Origin: Candidatus Omnitrophica bacterium CG02_land_8_20_14_3_00__42_8
GTDB lineage: Bacteria > Omnitrophota > Gorgyraeia > Gorgyraeales > Gorgyraeaceae
DNA: 5,521 nt
Direction: 5' to 3'
Assembly: GCA_002780805.1 (NCBI GenBank)
Contig: PEUD01000057.1
Location: 698-6,218 of the forward strand
Part shown: piece by piece, positions 1-5,521 of the stretch
Layout of the letters: each line of letters opens with the position of its first letter
Position numbering within the stretch: position 1 is the stretch's first letter
Position numbers and translations under genes: made by a program
The notes under the pieces: model-generated
What the model was told of the DNA's origin: nothing
Seen by the model: only the letters and a program-made list of their open reading frames with translations
The model's database searches: none

Positions 1-1707
1 ACCGGAAGGCCCATGATTGATAAGGTGGAAAGGGCTACCCGGCCGGACGGCGTAGATAACTATGTATCTACAACTAAAATACCCATGCGCGATGAGCAGG
101 GAAATATCATAGGGCTTGCCGGTATTACCAGGGATATTACCAGGCGCATGCAGTTCGAGCATCTGGAGAAAGAAAAGGCGCGCGTCGAAAAAAAATTAGA
201 AGTCCTTGAGGCGATGAATAAGGTAAAATCCGATTTTATATCCACTGTCTCGCATGAGCTGAGAACCCCCCTCGCGATTATAAAACAGCTGGCCGCGCTT
301 ATCTTTGAAGAAACAGCGGGCCCGATTAATAATAAACAGAAGGAAATAATCAAAAAAGTGGAAGATAACATAAAACGCTTAAAAAATCTGATAGACGATT
401 TGCTTGACATGTCCAGGATAGAACGGGATAGGCTTGACTTGCGCTATTCTTTGATTAATCTTAATGATTTGGTGAAGGACTCCGCAGCTTTCTATAAAAA
501 ATTAGCGGAAGAAAAAGGCATAGATTTAAAATATTATCTGCCGGATAAAGACATCAATCTTTTTATTGACGCGGATAGGATAAATCAGGTCATAGCGAAT
601 CTTATTAATAATGCCATAAAATTTACCGAAGAAGGCGGGAAGATTTCTGTAGAAATAAAGATTTTGGAGACAAAGATCAGGATAGGGGTGATAGATACCG
701 GTATCGGCATTTCTAAATCGGATTTACCTCAGTTGTTTAATAGATTTGTGCAGGTTCCTAATGCCGGCGGCGCCGGGGGAAAAGGCGTGGGATTAGGGCT
801 TTCAATAGTAAAAGAACTTGTAAAGAGGCATGGAGGCGAGACCTGGGTTGAATCTAAATTAGGGGTGGGCAGTAAATTTTATTTTACTTTACCTCGTTTT
901 TATAGGCCTGACGCATTGGATAAGAATATCAAGGATAAAATAGATAGTTTCTTAAATAAAGGCATGGCGCTGCAGTTTATTAATTTAATAATCGTTAATT
1001 ATAAAAGATTCAGGGAAAGGATTAAAATTGACCCCGAGGAGTTGTTTGAAGACCTGAAGCTTATCATGGATACGGCATTTAAAGGAATTCACAAGGATAA
1101 TCTTAAAGGGCTTCCCCTGATTTTTACGGATATAAAAAATGGAAAATGCAGCATCATTTTCCCGAGACTGACAGAAAGAGAAAATACCGGGGTAATCCAT
1201 TTGTTTAAAGATAGGATAAAGAACTATTTTATGGGGCAGAAGGTTGAATCTGCTTTTGTGAACATAGGAGTATTGTCATGCCCGGATAAAGCCTGCCTGC
1301 CTGTTATCAGGCGTTTTTCCGCAAAAATTTCTGTCAAGGAAGTGTATATCGGCCTGGAAATAAGACGATTTGAGAGGGTTCTTTATAAGGCAAAGGTTAA
1401 AATCTTTCCGTCCAAAAATGAAACAGAGACAATGCAAACCGTGGATATCTCCGAAGGAGGGATTTGTTTTATAACAAGGAAGCCGCTGAAGACAGATTCT
1501 CGGATAAATATTAGATTAGAGTTTGATAAGACAAAAGAACCAGTTATTCATGCCAGGGCGCGGGTGGCCTGGATAAAAAAGATAGAGCTGTTATCCGGGG
1601 GGCCTTTTAATAAATATAAGGTGGGAGTAGAATTCATAGATCTGGAAAGTAAATATAGAAAGGTTATTTCCAGAGAGTTAAGGGCTTATACCGGAGATAA
1701 AACATGA
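1..1707 (+). CDS. Sensor histidine kinase, 5'-truncated, with degenerate GGDEF-like region and C-terminal PilZ domain
   Basis: The reading frame is open from base 1, so the gene starts upstream. The ATG at 13 is preceded by a GGAAGG, but starting there would cut a PAS domain in half, so I treat it as internal. Counting from that Met: the C-terminal part of a PAS/PAC domain ends in GITRDITRR (37-45); a short coiled linker follows; HisKA carries HELRTP with phospho-acceptor His81; HATPase_c shows the N box (ANLINNA, 195-201), G1 box DTGIG (228-232), F box LFNRF (241-245) and G2 box GKGVGLGLS (256-264). After the usual kinase end (FTLP, 291-294) there are about 270 extra residues. Residues about 308-425 read like a GGDEF fold without its signature, and residues 448-556 are a PilZ domain with RRFER (451-455) and DISEGG (478-483). 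No membrane segment is visible in this part. It probably autophosphorylates and passes phosphate to the receiver encoded next, with c-di-GMP as a possible second input. The kinase call is firm; the GGDEF-like call is an inference. Confidence 0.95.
   Translation, partial: TGRPMIDKVERATRPDGVDNYVSTTKIPMRDEQGNIIGLAGITRDITRRMQFEHLEKEKARVEKKLEVLEAMNKVKSDFISTVSHELRTPLAIIKQLAALIFEETAGPINNKQKEIIKKVEDNIKRLKNLIDDLLDMSRIERDRLDLRYSLINLNDLVKDSAAFYKKLAEEKGIDLKYYLPDKDINLFIDADRINQVIANLINNAIKFTEEGGKISVEIKILETKIRIGVIDTGIGISKSDLPQLFNRFVQVPNAGGAGGKGVGLGLSIVKELVKRHGGETWVESKLGVGSKFYFTLPRFYRPDALDKNIKDKIDSFLNKGMALQFINLIIVNYKRFRERIKIDPEELFEDLKLIMDTAFKGIHKDNLKGLPLIFTDIKNGKCSIIFPRLTERENTGVIHLFKDRIKNYFMGQKVESAFVNIGVLSCPDKACLPVIRRFSAKISVKEVYIGLEIRRFERVLYKAKVKIFPSKNETETMQTVDISEGGICFITRKPLKTDSRINIRLEFDKTKEPVIHARARVAWIKKIELLSGGPFNKYKVGVEFIDLESKYRKVISRELRAYTGDKT
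1299..1318 (+). other. Terminator-like hairpin inside the kinase gene
   Basis: GCCTG (1299-1303) and CAGGC (1308-1312) can form a 5-bp stem with a TTAT loop, extended by a T-G wobble (1298/1313), and are followed directly by five T (1314-1318). This is the shape of a short intrinsic terminator, but it lies in frame within the coding sequence, between the GGDEF-like region and the PilZ domain. The stem is short, and chance is a fair explanation. Confidence 0.25.
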
Positions 1708-2093
1708 CAGAGAAAAAGAATGATAAGAAAAGGATTTTGCTTGTTGAAGACGAAAAAGATATGGTGTATGCGGTAACTCTTCAATTGGAAGCGAAGGGCT
1801 ATGAAGTCATTACCGCTTCCGACGGCAGGGATGGGCTTGACAAGGCGCGCACGAAAAAGCCGGATTTAATCATATTAGATCTAATGCTGCCGAAGATAGA
1901 CGGTTACAAGGTTTGCCGCATGTTAAAATTTGATAATAAATATAAAAATATCCCTATAATTCTATTCACTGCCAGGGCTCAGGGCTCAGACAAAAAAATA
2001 GGTAAAGAGGTAGGGGCCAATGCCTACATAACCAAGCCGTTTGAACCGGGCGTGCTTCTGGATAAGATCCGGGAATTATTAGCTTTGTCATAA
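1704..2093 (+). CDS. Stand-alone response regulator receiver protein
   Basis: A 129-residue protein that is a single CheY-like receiver with no output domain. Visible signatures are the acidic pocket E15-D16, the phospho-acceptor D59 in ILDLMLP, the switch T89 and the conserved K111-P112 after AYIT. Length and motif spacing are those of a complete receiver. The ATG overlaps the kinase stop as ATGA (1704-1707), with GGAG at 1693-1696 seven bases ahead, so the pair is very likely translationally coupled and the kinase is the obvious phosphodonor. With no DNA-binding or enzymatic domain, it would act by protein-protein contact or as a phosphorelay intermediate; its target cannot be read from the sequence. 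Confidence 0.95.
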   Translation: MTEKKNDKKRILLVEDEKDMVYAVTLQLEAKGYEVITASDGRDGLDKARTKKPDLIILDLMLPKIDGYKVCRMLKFDNKYKNIPIILFTARAQGSDKKIGKEVGANAYITKPFEPGVLLDKIRELLALS

Positions 2094-2115
2094 AATACTT
2101 CTTTATTTTTATATA
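2085..2115 (+). promoter_or_regulatory. Weak possible sigma70-type promoter ahead of the envelope gene cluster
   Basis: TTGTCA (2085-2090, 5 of 6 to consensus) overlaps the end of the receiver gene. TATATA (2110-2115, 4 of 6) follows 19 bases later, in a very AT-rich gap. An alternative -10, TAAAAT at 2125-2130, has no good -35 partner. The gap of 70 bases is the largest between the first six genes, so an independent promoter here is reasonable, but the match is weak and AT-rich DNA gives such hits by chance. No GC-rich terminator hairpin is seen in the gap, so readthrough from the kinase-receiver pair is also possible. Confidence 0.25.
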
Positions 2116-2152
2116 AAAAAAGCTTAAAATATTACATTAGAACATGTGCCAA

Positions 2153-2160
2153 AAGGAGGT
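2153..2160 (+). promoter_or_regulatory. Strong ribosome binding site that fixes the start at 2164
   Basis: AAGGAGGT is fully complementary to the usual 16S anti-Shine-Dalgarno core and ends three bases before ATG 2164. It lies downstream of a possible in-frame GTG at 2146, which would place the ribosome site inside the coding region. It therefore decides for ATG 2164 and is the strongest ribosome site in the window. Confidence 0.85.
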
Positions 2161-2163
2161 CCT

Positions 2164-2739
2164 ATGAAAAAAACGCAGGCATTTTTAGTAATCGGTTTTA
2201 TAGTAGCCGCAGCCTTGGCCGTAGGATTTTTCATGCAGATGAAAGAGGAGGAGAATAGCAGGATAAAAGCAGAGAGCATCCTCAGCTCAGTGATAAAAGA
2301 AAAAGATGGCATAGAAATAGCCTTAAATAGGAAGATACAGGAAAAGGAAAAATTAATATCATACCTATCAGCCAGCCTTTTTAAAGAAAAAACCATAAAC
2401 TCTAAACTTGCGCAGAATCTGGAGCGATCCAGCAAAAGATTTACAATGGCTAGCCGCACCATGAAACCGATTGAACTTGAAAAGATTATCGTATCTTCGT
2501 TATTGGAAGCGGAGGGCAGGGTTCTTGCGGTTGACAAGCAGAACGACCTCATTGTGGTGAATCTCGGCTCCATTAATAATCTGAAGAACGGCGACAGGCT
2601 TTCCATTTATAGAGGAGATGATTTTATAGCAAACGCGGAACTTGTAAAAGTTCAGAACAGAATTTCAGCCGCAATGATTATCCCCGGAGACAACATGATA
2701 AAAGACGCGGCAGTAGAGGTAAATGATACGGTAAAGTAG
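2164..2739 (+). CDS. Membrane-anchored coiled-coil protein with C-terminal beta domain, function unknown
   Basis: A 191-residue protein, not recognised as a named family. ATG 2164 is chosen over the in-frame GTG 2146 because of the strong ribosome site between them. Residues 5-24 are one hydrophobic helix (signal anchor, two Lys before it, so N-terminus inside). Residues about 26-95 are highly charged and heptad-like, a likely coiled coil. Residues about 117-191 look beta-rich: GRVLAVDKQNDLIVVNLGS, then NGDRLSIYR and a closing strand pattern, similar in feel to small beta-barrel domains that follow coiled coils in envelope proteins such as MreC, though much shorter than MreC. The bulk is expected in the periplasm. 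It lies 22 bases upstream of the AMIN/PilZ protein and probably shares its transcript, so a scaffold role in wall assembly is conceivable, but this is inferred from context only. Confidence 0.85.
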   Translation: MKKTQAFLVIGFIVAAALAVGFFMQMKEEENSRIKAESILSSVIKEKDGIEIALNRKIQEKEKLISYLSASLFKEKTINSKLAQNLERSSKRFTMASRTMKPIELEKIIVSSLLEAEGRVLAVDKQNDLIVVNLGSINNLKNGDRLSIYRGDDFIANAELVKVQNRISAAMIIPGDNMIKDAAVEVNDTVK

Positions 2740-2761
2740 CTTAAATAAAGAGGTTATTATA

Positions 2762-3778
2762 ATGAAAATCAAAATAGCTGTATTGTTCGGTATTTTTATT
2801 TTTGTTCAGAATATGGCGCAGGCCATGGAGTCTCAGGAAAAACTTACAAGGGTTACGATAGCAAGTTCCGATATCATAAAATATGAATCCAGATGGCTGG
2901 ATAACCCTCCAAGGCTTATCATAAAATTCAGGACTCCGAATGTATTTGGCAAGTTAGTCAAGGATACATTATTGAACGAAGGCGTTATAAAAAATATAAC
3001 CGTGAGTTATTATCCTGAAGCGGCAGCAGGTTCTGAAAGAAAGCAGATAAAATTTCTTACCTTCTGGTTAATCCAGAAAATAGATTATAGGGTTTGGAAC
3101 AACACCAATAAAATTTTCATAGATTTCAAAAATCCGGCATTAAACACAGAACCAAGACAGATAGAGATTTCTGGCATTGTAAAAACAATAGATATGAATT
3201 CCAAGGATAAAGCCGCGGATGAGTTATTGGCCAGCGTTAGTAAAATATACGACGCTCCTATTTCTAATACTACAACAAATACCGGGCCGGGAACTTCGGA
3301 TTTAACATGGCTTCTCGCGTTTTTGTTAATCGGCGCGTACATTCTTTGGTTTAGGCCAAAGGAGTGGAAAAATTTAATAAATAAACTGATAAGCCGGCAA
3401 ACCGCGTCCTCTTCCTGCCATGAACAAAGAAAATGGTGGCGTCATAATCTCCTGCCTTTAAAAGACAAAAATATTTATATAAAATTAAAATCTTCGGAGA
3501 CCGGGACGAATCTCGGGTTTATCCCTAGAGACATAGGCTACGGAGGCTTAAGTTTTGAATGCAATAAGTTGAAAAGATTAAAAGGAAGATTGAACCTTGA
3601 CATATTCATGCCGGGCGCGGTATCTCCCGTAAAGGTTGAAGGGGATATCGCATGGCAAAAAAATTCCTGGAATGTTTTCAGGCGCCGGGTAGGCGTTTCT
3701 TTTGTCAAACCTCCGGAAAGAGACTGGGCCTCCATACATCATTATATAGAAGAGCAGTATGCCGCGTTGAAACAATAA
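2762..3778 (+). CDS. Single-pass membrane protein with AMIN-like periplasmic domain and PilZ-like cytoplasmic domain
   Basis: A 338-residue protein started by ATG 2762 with AAAGAGG eight bases ahead. Residues 1-21 form a signal peptide ending in AQA. Residues about 28-126 have the strand pattern of an AMIN domain (VTIASSD, then PPRLIIKF, a central IKNITVSYY, and a closing NKIFIDF); AMIN domains are known to bind wall or target amidases and secretins. A low-complexity Thr/Gly/Pro linker precedes a transmembrane helix at about 182-198. The remaining part is predicted cytoplasmic and PilZ-like: RKWWR (223-227) fits RxxxR, and DIGYGG (257-262) fits the second motif except that Gly replaces the usual Ser or Ala. 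Beta-strand spacing after it (GRLNLDIF, VEGDIAWQ, RRVGVSF) is typical of PilZ. The arrangement could pass a c-di-GMP signal across the membrane. AMIN assignment is moderate, PilZ fairly good, c-di-GMP binding uncertain because of the altered motif. Confidence 0.85.
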   Translation: MKIKIAVLFGIFIFVQNMAQAMESQEKLTRVTIASSDIIKYESRWLDNPPRLIIKFRTPNVFGKLVKDTLLNEGVIKNITVSYYPEAAAGSERKQIKFLTFWLIQKIDYRVWNNTNKIFIDFKNPALNTEPRQIEISGIVKTIDMNSKDKAADELLASVSKIYDAPISNTTTNTGPGTSDLTWLLAFLLIGAYILWFRPKEWKNLINKLISRQTASSSCHEQRKWWRHNLLPLKDKNIYIKLKSSETGTNLGFIPRDIGYGGLSFECNKLKRLKGRLNLDIFMPGAVSPVKVEGDIAWQKNSWNVFRRRVGVSFVKPPERDWASIHHYIEEQYAALKQ

Positions 3779-3782
3779 TAAA

Positions 3783-4583
3783 GTGAAACGCTATCCATCT
3801 CAAAGTATATTCCCCATATTATCAGTTCTGGCAGTTGCAATAATTGTTTTCATCATTATACTTTATAAGGCCCCTGCTAAACCCAGGCATGAAGTGCAGG
3901 TTGCATTTGTATTGGATGATTGGGGTTATAGCCTTAATAATATTGACGAGCTGTTCCAGATAGACAGGCCTGTTACCCTGGCAGTATTGCCGCATCTGCG
4001 TTATTCAAAAGAGATAAGCGACAGGGTAATAAAATACGGCCGGGGATACGACATAATATTACATCTTCCACTGGAATCAAAGAGCGGGAAGACTTCGGAA
4101 CGCGATACTATAAGGCGCAACATGGAGAAAAATCAGGTGCTTTCTATATTAAGGGCTGATATAGAGAGCGTTCCGGGAATAATAGGGGTTTCTAATCATC
4201 AGGGCTCCAGGGCTACGGAAAATAGAGAGATCATGAAGATAATATTAGAAGAATTAAAAAAAAAGGATCTATTTTTTCTGGACAGCCGGACTACACCTGT
4301 TTCTGTGTGTGGCAATATTTCAAGAAAAATAAGACTCAAGTATGCCGAAAGAAGCGTGTTTTTAGACCTTGGCCAGAAAAAAGAAGAAAAACAGTACAGG
4401 GCTTATGTAAAAAAGCAGATAAGGGAACTTATAAACATAGCTAAAACCAGGGGGAGCGCGATTGCCATAGGCCATGATAAAAAACTTACCATTGAGGTCA
4501 TAAAGGATAGTATCCCGGATATAGAAAAGGAAAACATAAAAATAGTGCCTTTAAAAAAGCTGGTCGGAAAATATGAAAAATAA
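3783..4583 (+). CDS. Divergent polysaccharide deacetylase family protein, membrane-anchored (YibQ-like)
   Basis: A 266-residue protein of the divergent polysaccharide deacetylase family (DUF610, PF04748). A hydrophobic segment at 10-28 acts as signal anchor, so the catalytic fold faces the periplasm. Family blocks appear in order: AFVLDDWGY (41-49), PVTLAVLPHLRYS (63-75), ILHLPLE (92-98), GVSNHQGSRATEN (135-147), FFLDSRTTPVS (164-174), and AIAIGHD (226-232) near the end. The set is complete and length fits, so the gene is intact. D45, D46, H94, H139 and H231 are candidate metal or catalytic residues. GTG 3783 is the only workable start: an in-frame TGA lies at 3768-3770 and the first internal Met is past the core motifs. 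No Shine-Dalgarno is seen; the start is four bases after the previous stop, suggesting coupling. Substrate is not proven for the family; E. coli yibQ sits beside envC, an amidase activator, and here too an amidase is next door. Confidence 0.93.
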   Translation: MKRYPSQSIFPILSVLAVAIIVFIIILYKAPAKPRHEVQVAFVLDDWGYSLNNIDELFQIDRPVTLAVLPHLRYSKEISDRVIKYGRGYDIILHLPLESKSGKTSERDTIRRNMEKNQVLSILRADIESVPGIIGVSNHQGSRATENREIMKIILEELKKKDLFFLDSRTTPVSVCGNISRKIRLKYAERSVFLDLGQKKEEKQYRAYVKKQIRELINIAKTRGSAIAIGHDKKLTIEVIKDSIPDIEKENIKIVPLKKLVGKYEK

Positions 4584-5346
4584 AATTATCTTGATAACTT
4601 TATTTCTGACGTTATGTTTATCAGGATGCAGAACCGTGCCTATAAGGGATGTATCTGGTATGCCTGATTCTGCAGGGCCTCAGACAATGCCCGAGAGCGC
4701 TGGAACAGCTCCTAATATATTCAGGCAGGACGTAGTGCATGAAGTCGGGCCCGGAGAGACAGTCTGGCGTATAAGTAAAATGTATGATATCCCTATGGAA
4801 GATATAGTCAGGGTTAATAATCTAAGCGATGCCGCACAGCTTGAAAAAGGCCAGAGGCTTATTATTCCGAACGCGGCCCCCATGAGATCTATCATACCTT
4901 TATATCCGAACGATATGTGGAAATATATAATCATCCATCATAGCGCTACGGATATGGGCAATGCGCTGTCTTTCGATTATATGCATTCCCATAAAAGGCT
5001 TTGGAAAGGATTGGGCTATCATTTTGTGATAGATAATGGCACAGGTGAAACAACGGACGGCCATATAGAGGTTTCTCCCAGATGGCTCCACCAGGAATAC
5101 GGAGCGCATTGCAAAGCGGATGGAATGAATTACAAAGCCATAGGCATCTGCCTCGTAGGTAATTTTAATGATGAAAAGGTTTCCTGCGCGCAGATGGATT
5201 CCCTGGTATATCTAGTCGGCATACTTAAAAAATACTACAACATACCTGATTCTCATATTTTAGGCCATGGCCAGGTGGACGGCGCCAAGACCGATTGCCC
5301 CGGCAAGAATTTCCCCTGGCTCGAATTCCGCTCCCGCCAGCAATAA
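4573..5346 (+). CDS. LysM-containing N-acetylmuramoyl-L-alanine amidase lipoprotein (Amidase_2)
   Basis: A 257-residue lipoprotein that should cleave the amide between N-acetylmuramic acid and the stem peptide. The signal peptide ends in the lipobox LSGC (16-19). Arg at +2 after Cys19 would favour outer-membrane sorting in Lol-using bacteria. A Pro/Ser/Ala-rich linker leads to one LysM domain (about 55-100: HEVGPGETVWRIS to GQRLIIPN), a peptidoglycan-binding module. Amidase_2 spans about 117-250 with likely zinc ligands H122 (IIHHSA), H232 (ILGHGQV) and C242 (TDCPG); Y149 in GYHFVID and K239 are candidate catalytic residues, and the GAHC...YKAIGICLVGNF block is typical of the family. All expected ligands are present, so it should be active. 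ATG 4573 overlaps the deacetylase stop by 11 bases, showing a shared transcript. Function and fold are firm; whether it is used in division, recycling or lysis is open. Confidence 0.96.
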   Translation: MKNKIILITLFLTLCLSGCRTVPIRDVSGMPDSAGPQTMPESAGTAPNIFRQDVVHEVGPGETVWRISKMYDIPMEDIVRVNNLSDAAQLEKGQRLIIPNAAPMRSIIPLYPNDMWKYIIIHHSATDMGNALSFDYMHSHKRLWKGLGYHFVIDNGTGETTDGHIEVSPRWLHQEYGAHCKADGMNYKAIGICLVGNFNDEKVSCAQMDSLVYLVGILKKYYNIPDSHILGHGQVDGAKTDCPGKNFPWLEFRSRQQ

Positions 5347-5387
5347 CTACACAAACAGTAATAGTCTTGACATGCTGCTTTTTGCCC

Positions 5388-5416
5388 TTGTCTTTATCTT
5401 ATCAAAGTTGTATTAT
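5388..5416 (+). promoter_or_regulatory. Probable promoter of the tRNA gene
   Basis: TTGTCT (5388-5393) and TATTAT (5411-5416, 5 of 6 to TATAAT) are spaced by 17 bases, and the tRNA begins 17 bases after the -10, leaving a leader of about ten bases. A better -35-like TTGACA at 5367-5372 has no -10 at a proper distance. The spacer between the amidase stop and the tRNA (5347-5433) holds no clear terminator hairpin or other gene. Confidence 0.45.
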
Positions 5417-5433
5417 ATATACGAAAATCACCA

Positions 5434-5510
5434 GCGCCCATAGCTCAACTGGATAGAGTGCCGGCCTACGAAGCCGTAGGTTCCCCGTTCGAACCGGGGT
5501 GGGCGCGCCA
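5434..5510 (+). tRNA. tRNA-Arg (anticodon ACG), with encoded CCA
   Basis: A 77-base cloverleaf. The acceptor stem pairs GCGCCCA (5434-5440) with TGGGCGC (5500-5506), followed by discriminator G and an encoded CCA (5508-5510). The D arm is GCTC/GAGT with GG and A20 in the loop, A20 being a known arginine identity base in E. coli. The anticodon loop CTACGAA (5466-5472) holds ACG at 5468-5470, which reads CGU and, with A34 edited to inosine by TadA, also CGC and CGA. The T arm is CCCCG-TTCGAAC-CGGGG. The layout matches E. coli tRNA-Arg(ACG) position by position. One oddity is a C-T mismatch at pair 27-43 in the anticodon stem. Confidence 0.96.
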
Positions 5511-5521
5511 TGCAAAAAGAA

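Noticed and set aside
60..410. Antisense open frame opposite the kinase PAS and HisKA region
   Set aside because: The plus strand here encodes unmistakable PAS and HELRTP motifs; the antisense product is Ser/Phe-rich and matches nothing I recognise.
2101..2122. AT-rich imperfect palindrome after the receiver gene as an intrinsic terminator
   Set aside because: The stem is almost only A-T pairs with a mismatch and has no proper T tract after it, so it is unlikely to terminate transcription.
2146..2163. GTG at 2146 as the start of the coiled-coil protein
   Set aside because: The near-perfect ribosome site at 2153-2160 would lie inside the coding region, and the six extra residues add nothing to the signal anchor.
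2124..2606. Antisense open frame of 160 codons
   Set aside because: It lies wholly opposite a gene with clear domain structure and a strong ribosome site; its Ser/Phe-rich composition is the usual antisense shadow of Lys/Glu-rich coding DNA.
5367..5372. TTGACA as the -35 box of the tRNA promoter
   Set aside because: Although it is a full consensus match, there is no acceptable -10 box 16-18 bases downstream; the 5388/5411 pair fits better.
5434..5521. tRNA 3' end as a phage or island attachment site
   Set aside because: tRNA-Arg genes are common integration sites, but the window ends 11 bases after the tRNA and shows no integrase or repeat of the tRNA end.
1..5521. CRISPR array, insertion sequence or toxin-antitoxin system
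   Set aside because: No regularly spaced direct repeats, transposase motifs, terminal inverted repeats or small paired genes were found on either strand.

Overview
The window is a moderately AT-rich bacterial stretch in which every supported gene lies on the plus strand. A lipobox-bearing secreted amidase (Arg, not Asp, after the lipidated Cys) and a periplasmic AMIN-like domain point to a diderm with peptidoglycan. The overall flavour (several PilZ domains, a divergent polysaccharide deacetylase, stand-alone receivers) resembles uncultured lineages such as Omnitrophota or relatives. That taxonomic guess is an impression only; there is no marker gene here to fix it.

Layout. Positions 1-1707 hold the 3' part of a sensor histidine kinase (end of a PAS domain, HisKA, HATPase) with an unusual C-terminal extension: a region that looks like a degenerate GGDEF fold, then a PilZ domain with both c-di-GMP-binding motifs. 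Its stop overlaps the start of a stand-alone receiver protein (1704-2093) by four bases. After a 70-base AT-rich gap with a weak possible promoter and a near-perfect Shine-Dalgarno, four tightly packed genes follow: a small membrane-anchored coiled-coil protein with a C-terminal beta domain (2164-2739), a single-pass membrane protein with an AMIN-like periplasmic half and a PilZ-like cytoplasmic half (2762-3778), a membrane-anchored divergent polysaccharide deacetylase (3783-4583), and a LysM/Amidase_2 lipoprotein (4573-5346). An 87-base spacer with a plausible promoter leads to a tRNA-Arg(ACG) gene with encoded CCA (5434-5510).

How they may work together. The kinase and receiver form a phosphorelay pair. 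The four following genes all act at, or span, the inner membrane and cell wall. Two PilZ domains in one short run, one on the kinase and one on a protein reaching into the periplasm, suggest that c-di-GMP signalling is coupled to peptidoglycan remodelling or division. This is inference from domains and gene order; no part of it is shown experimentally by the sequence.
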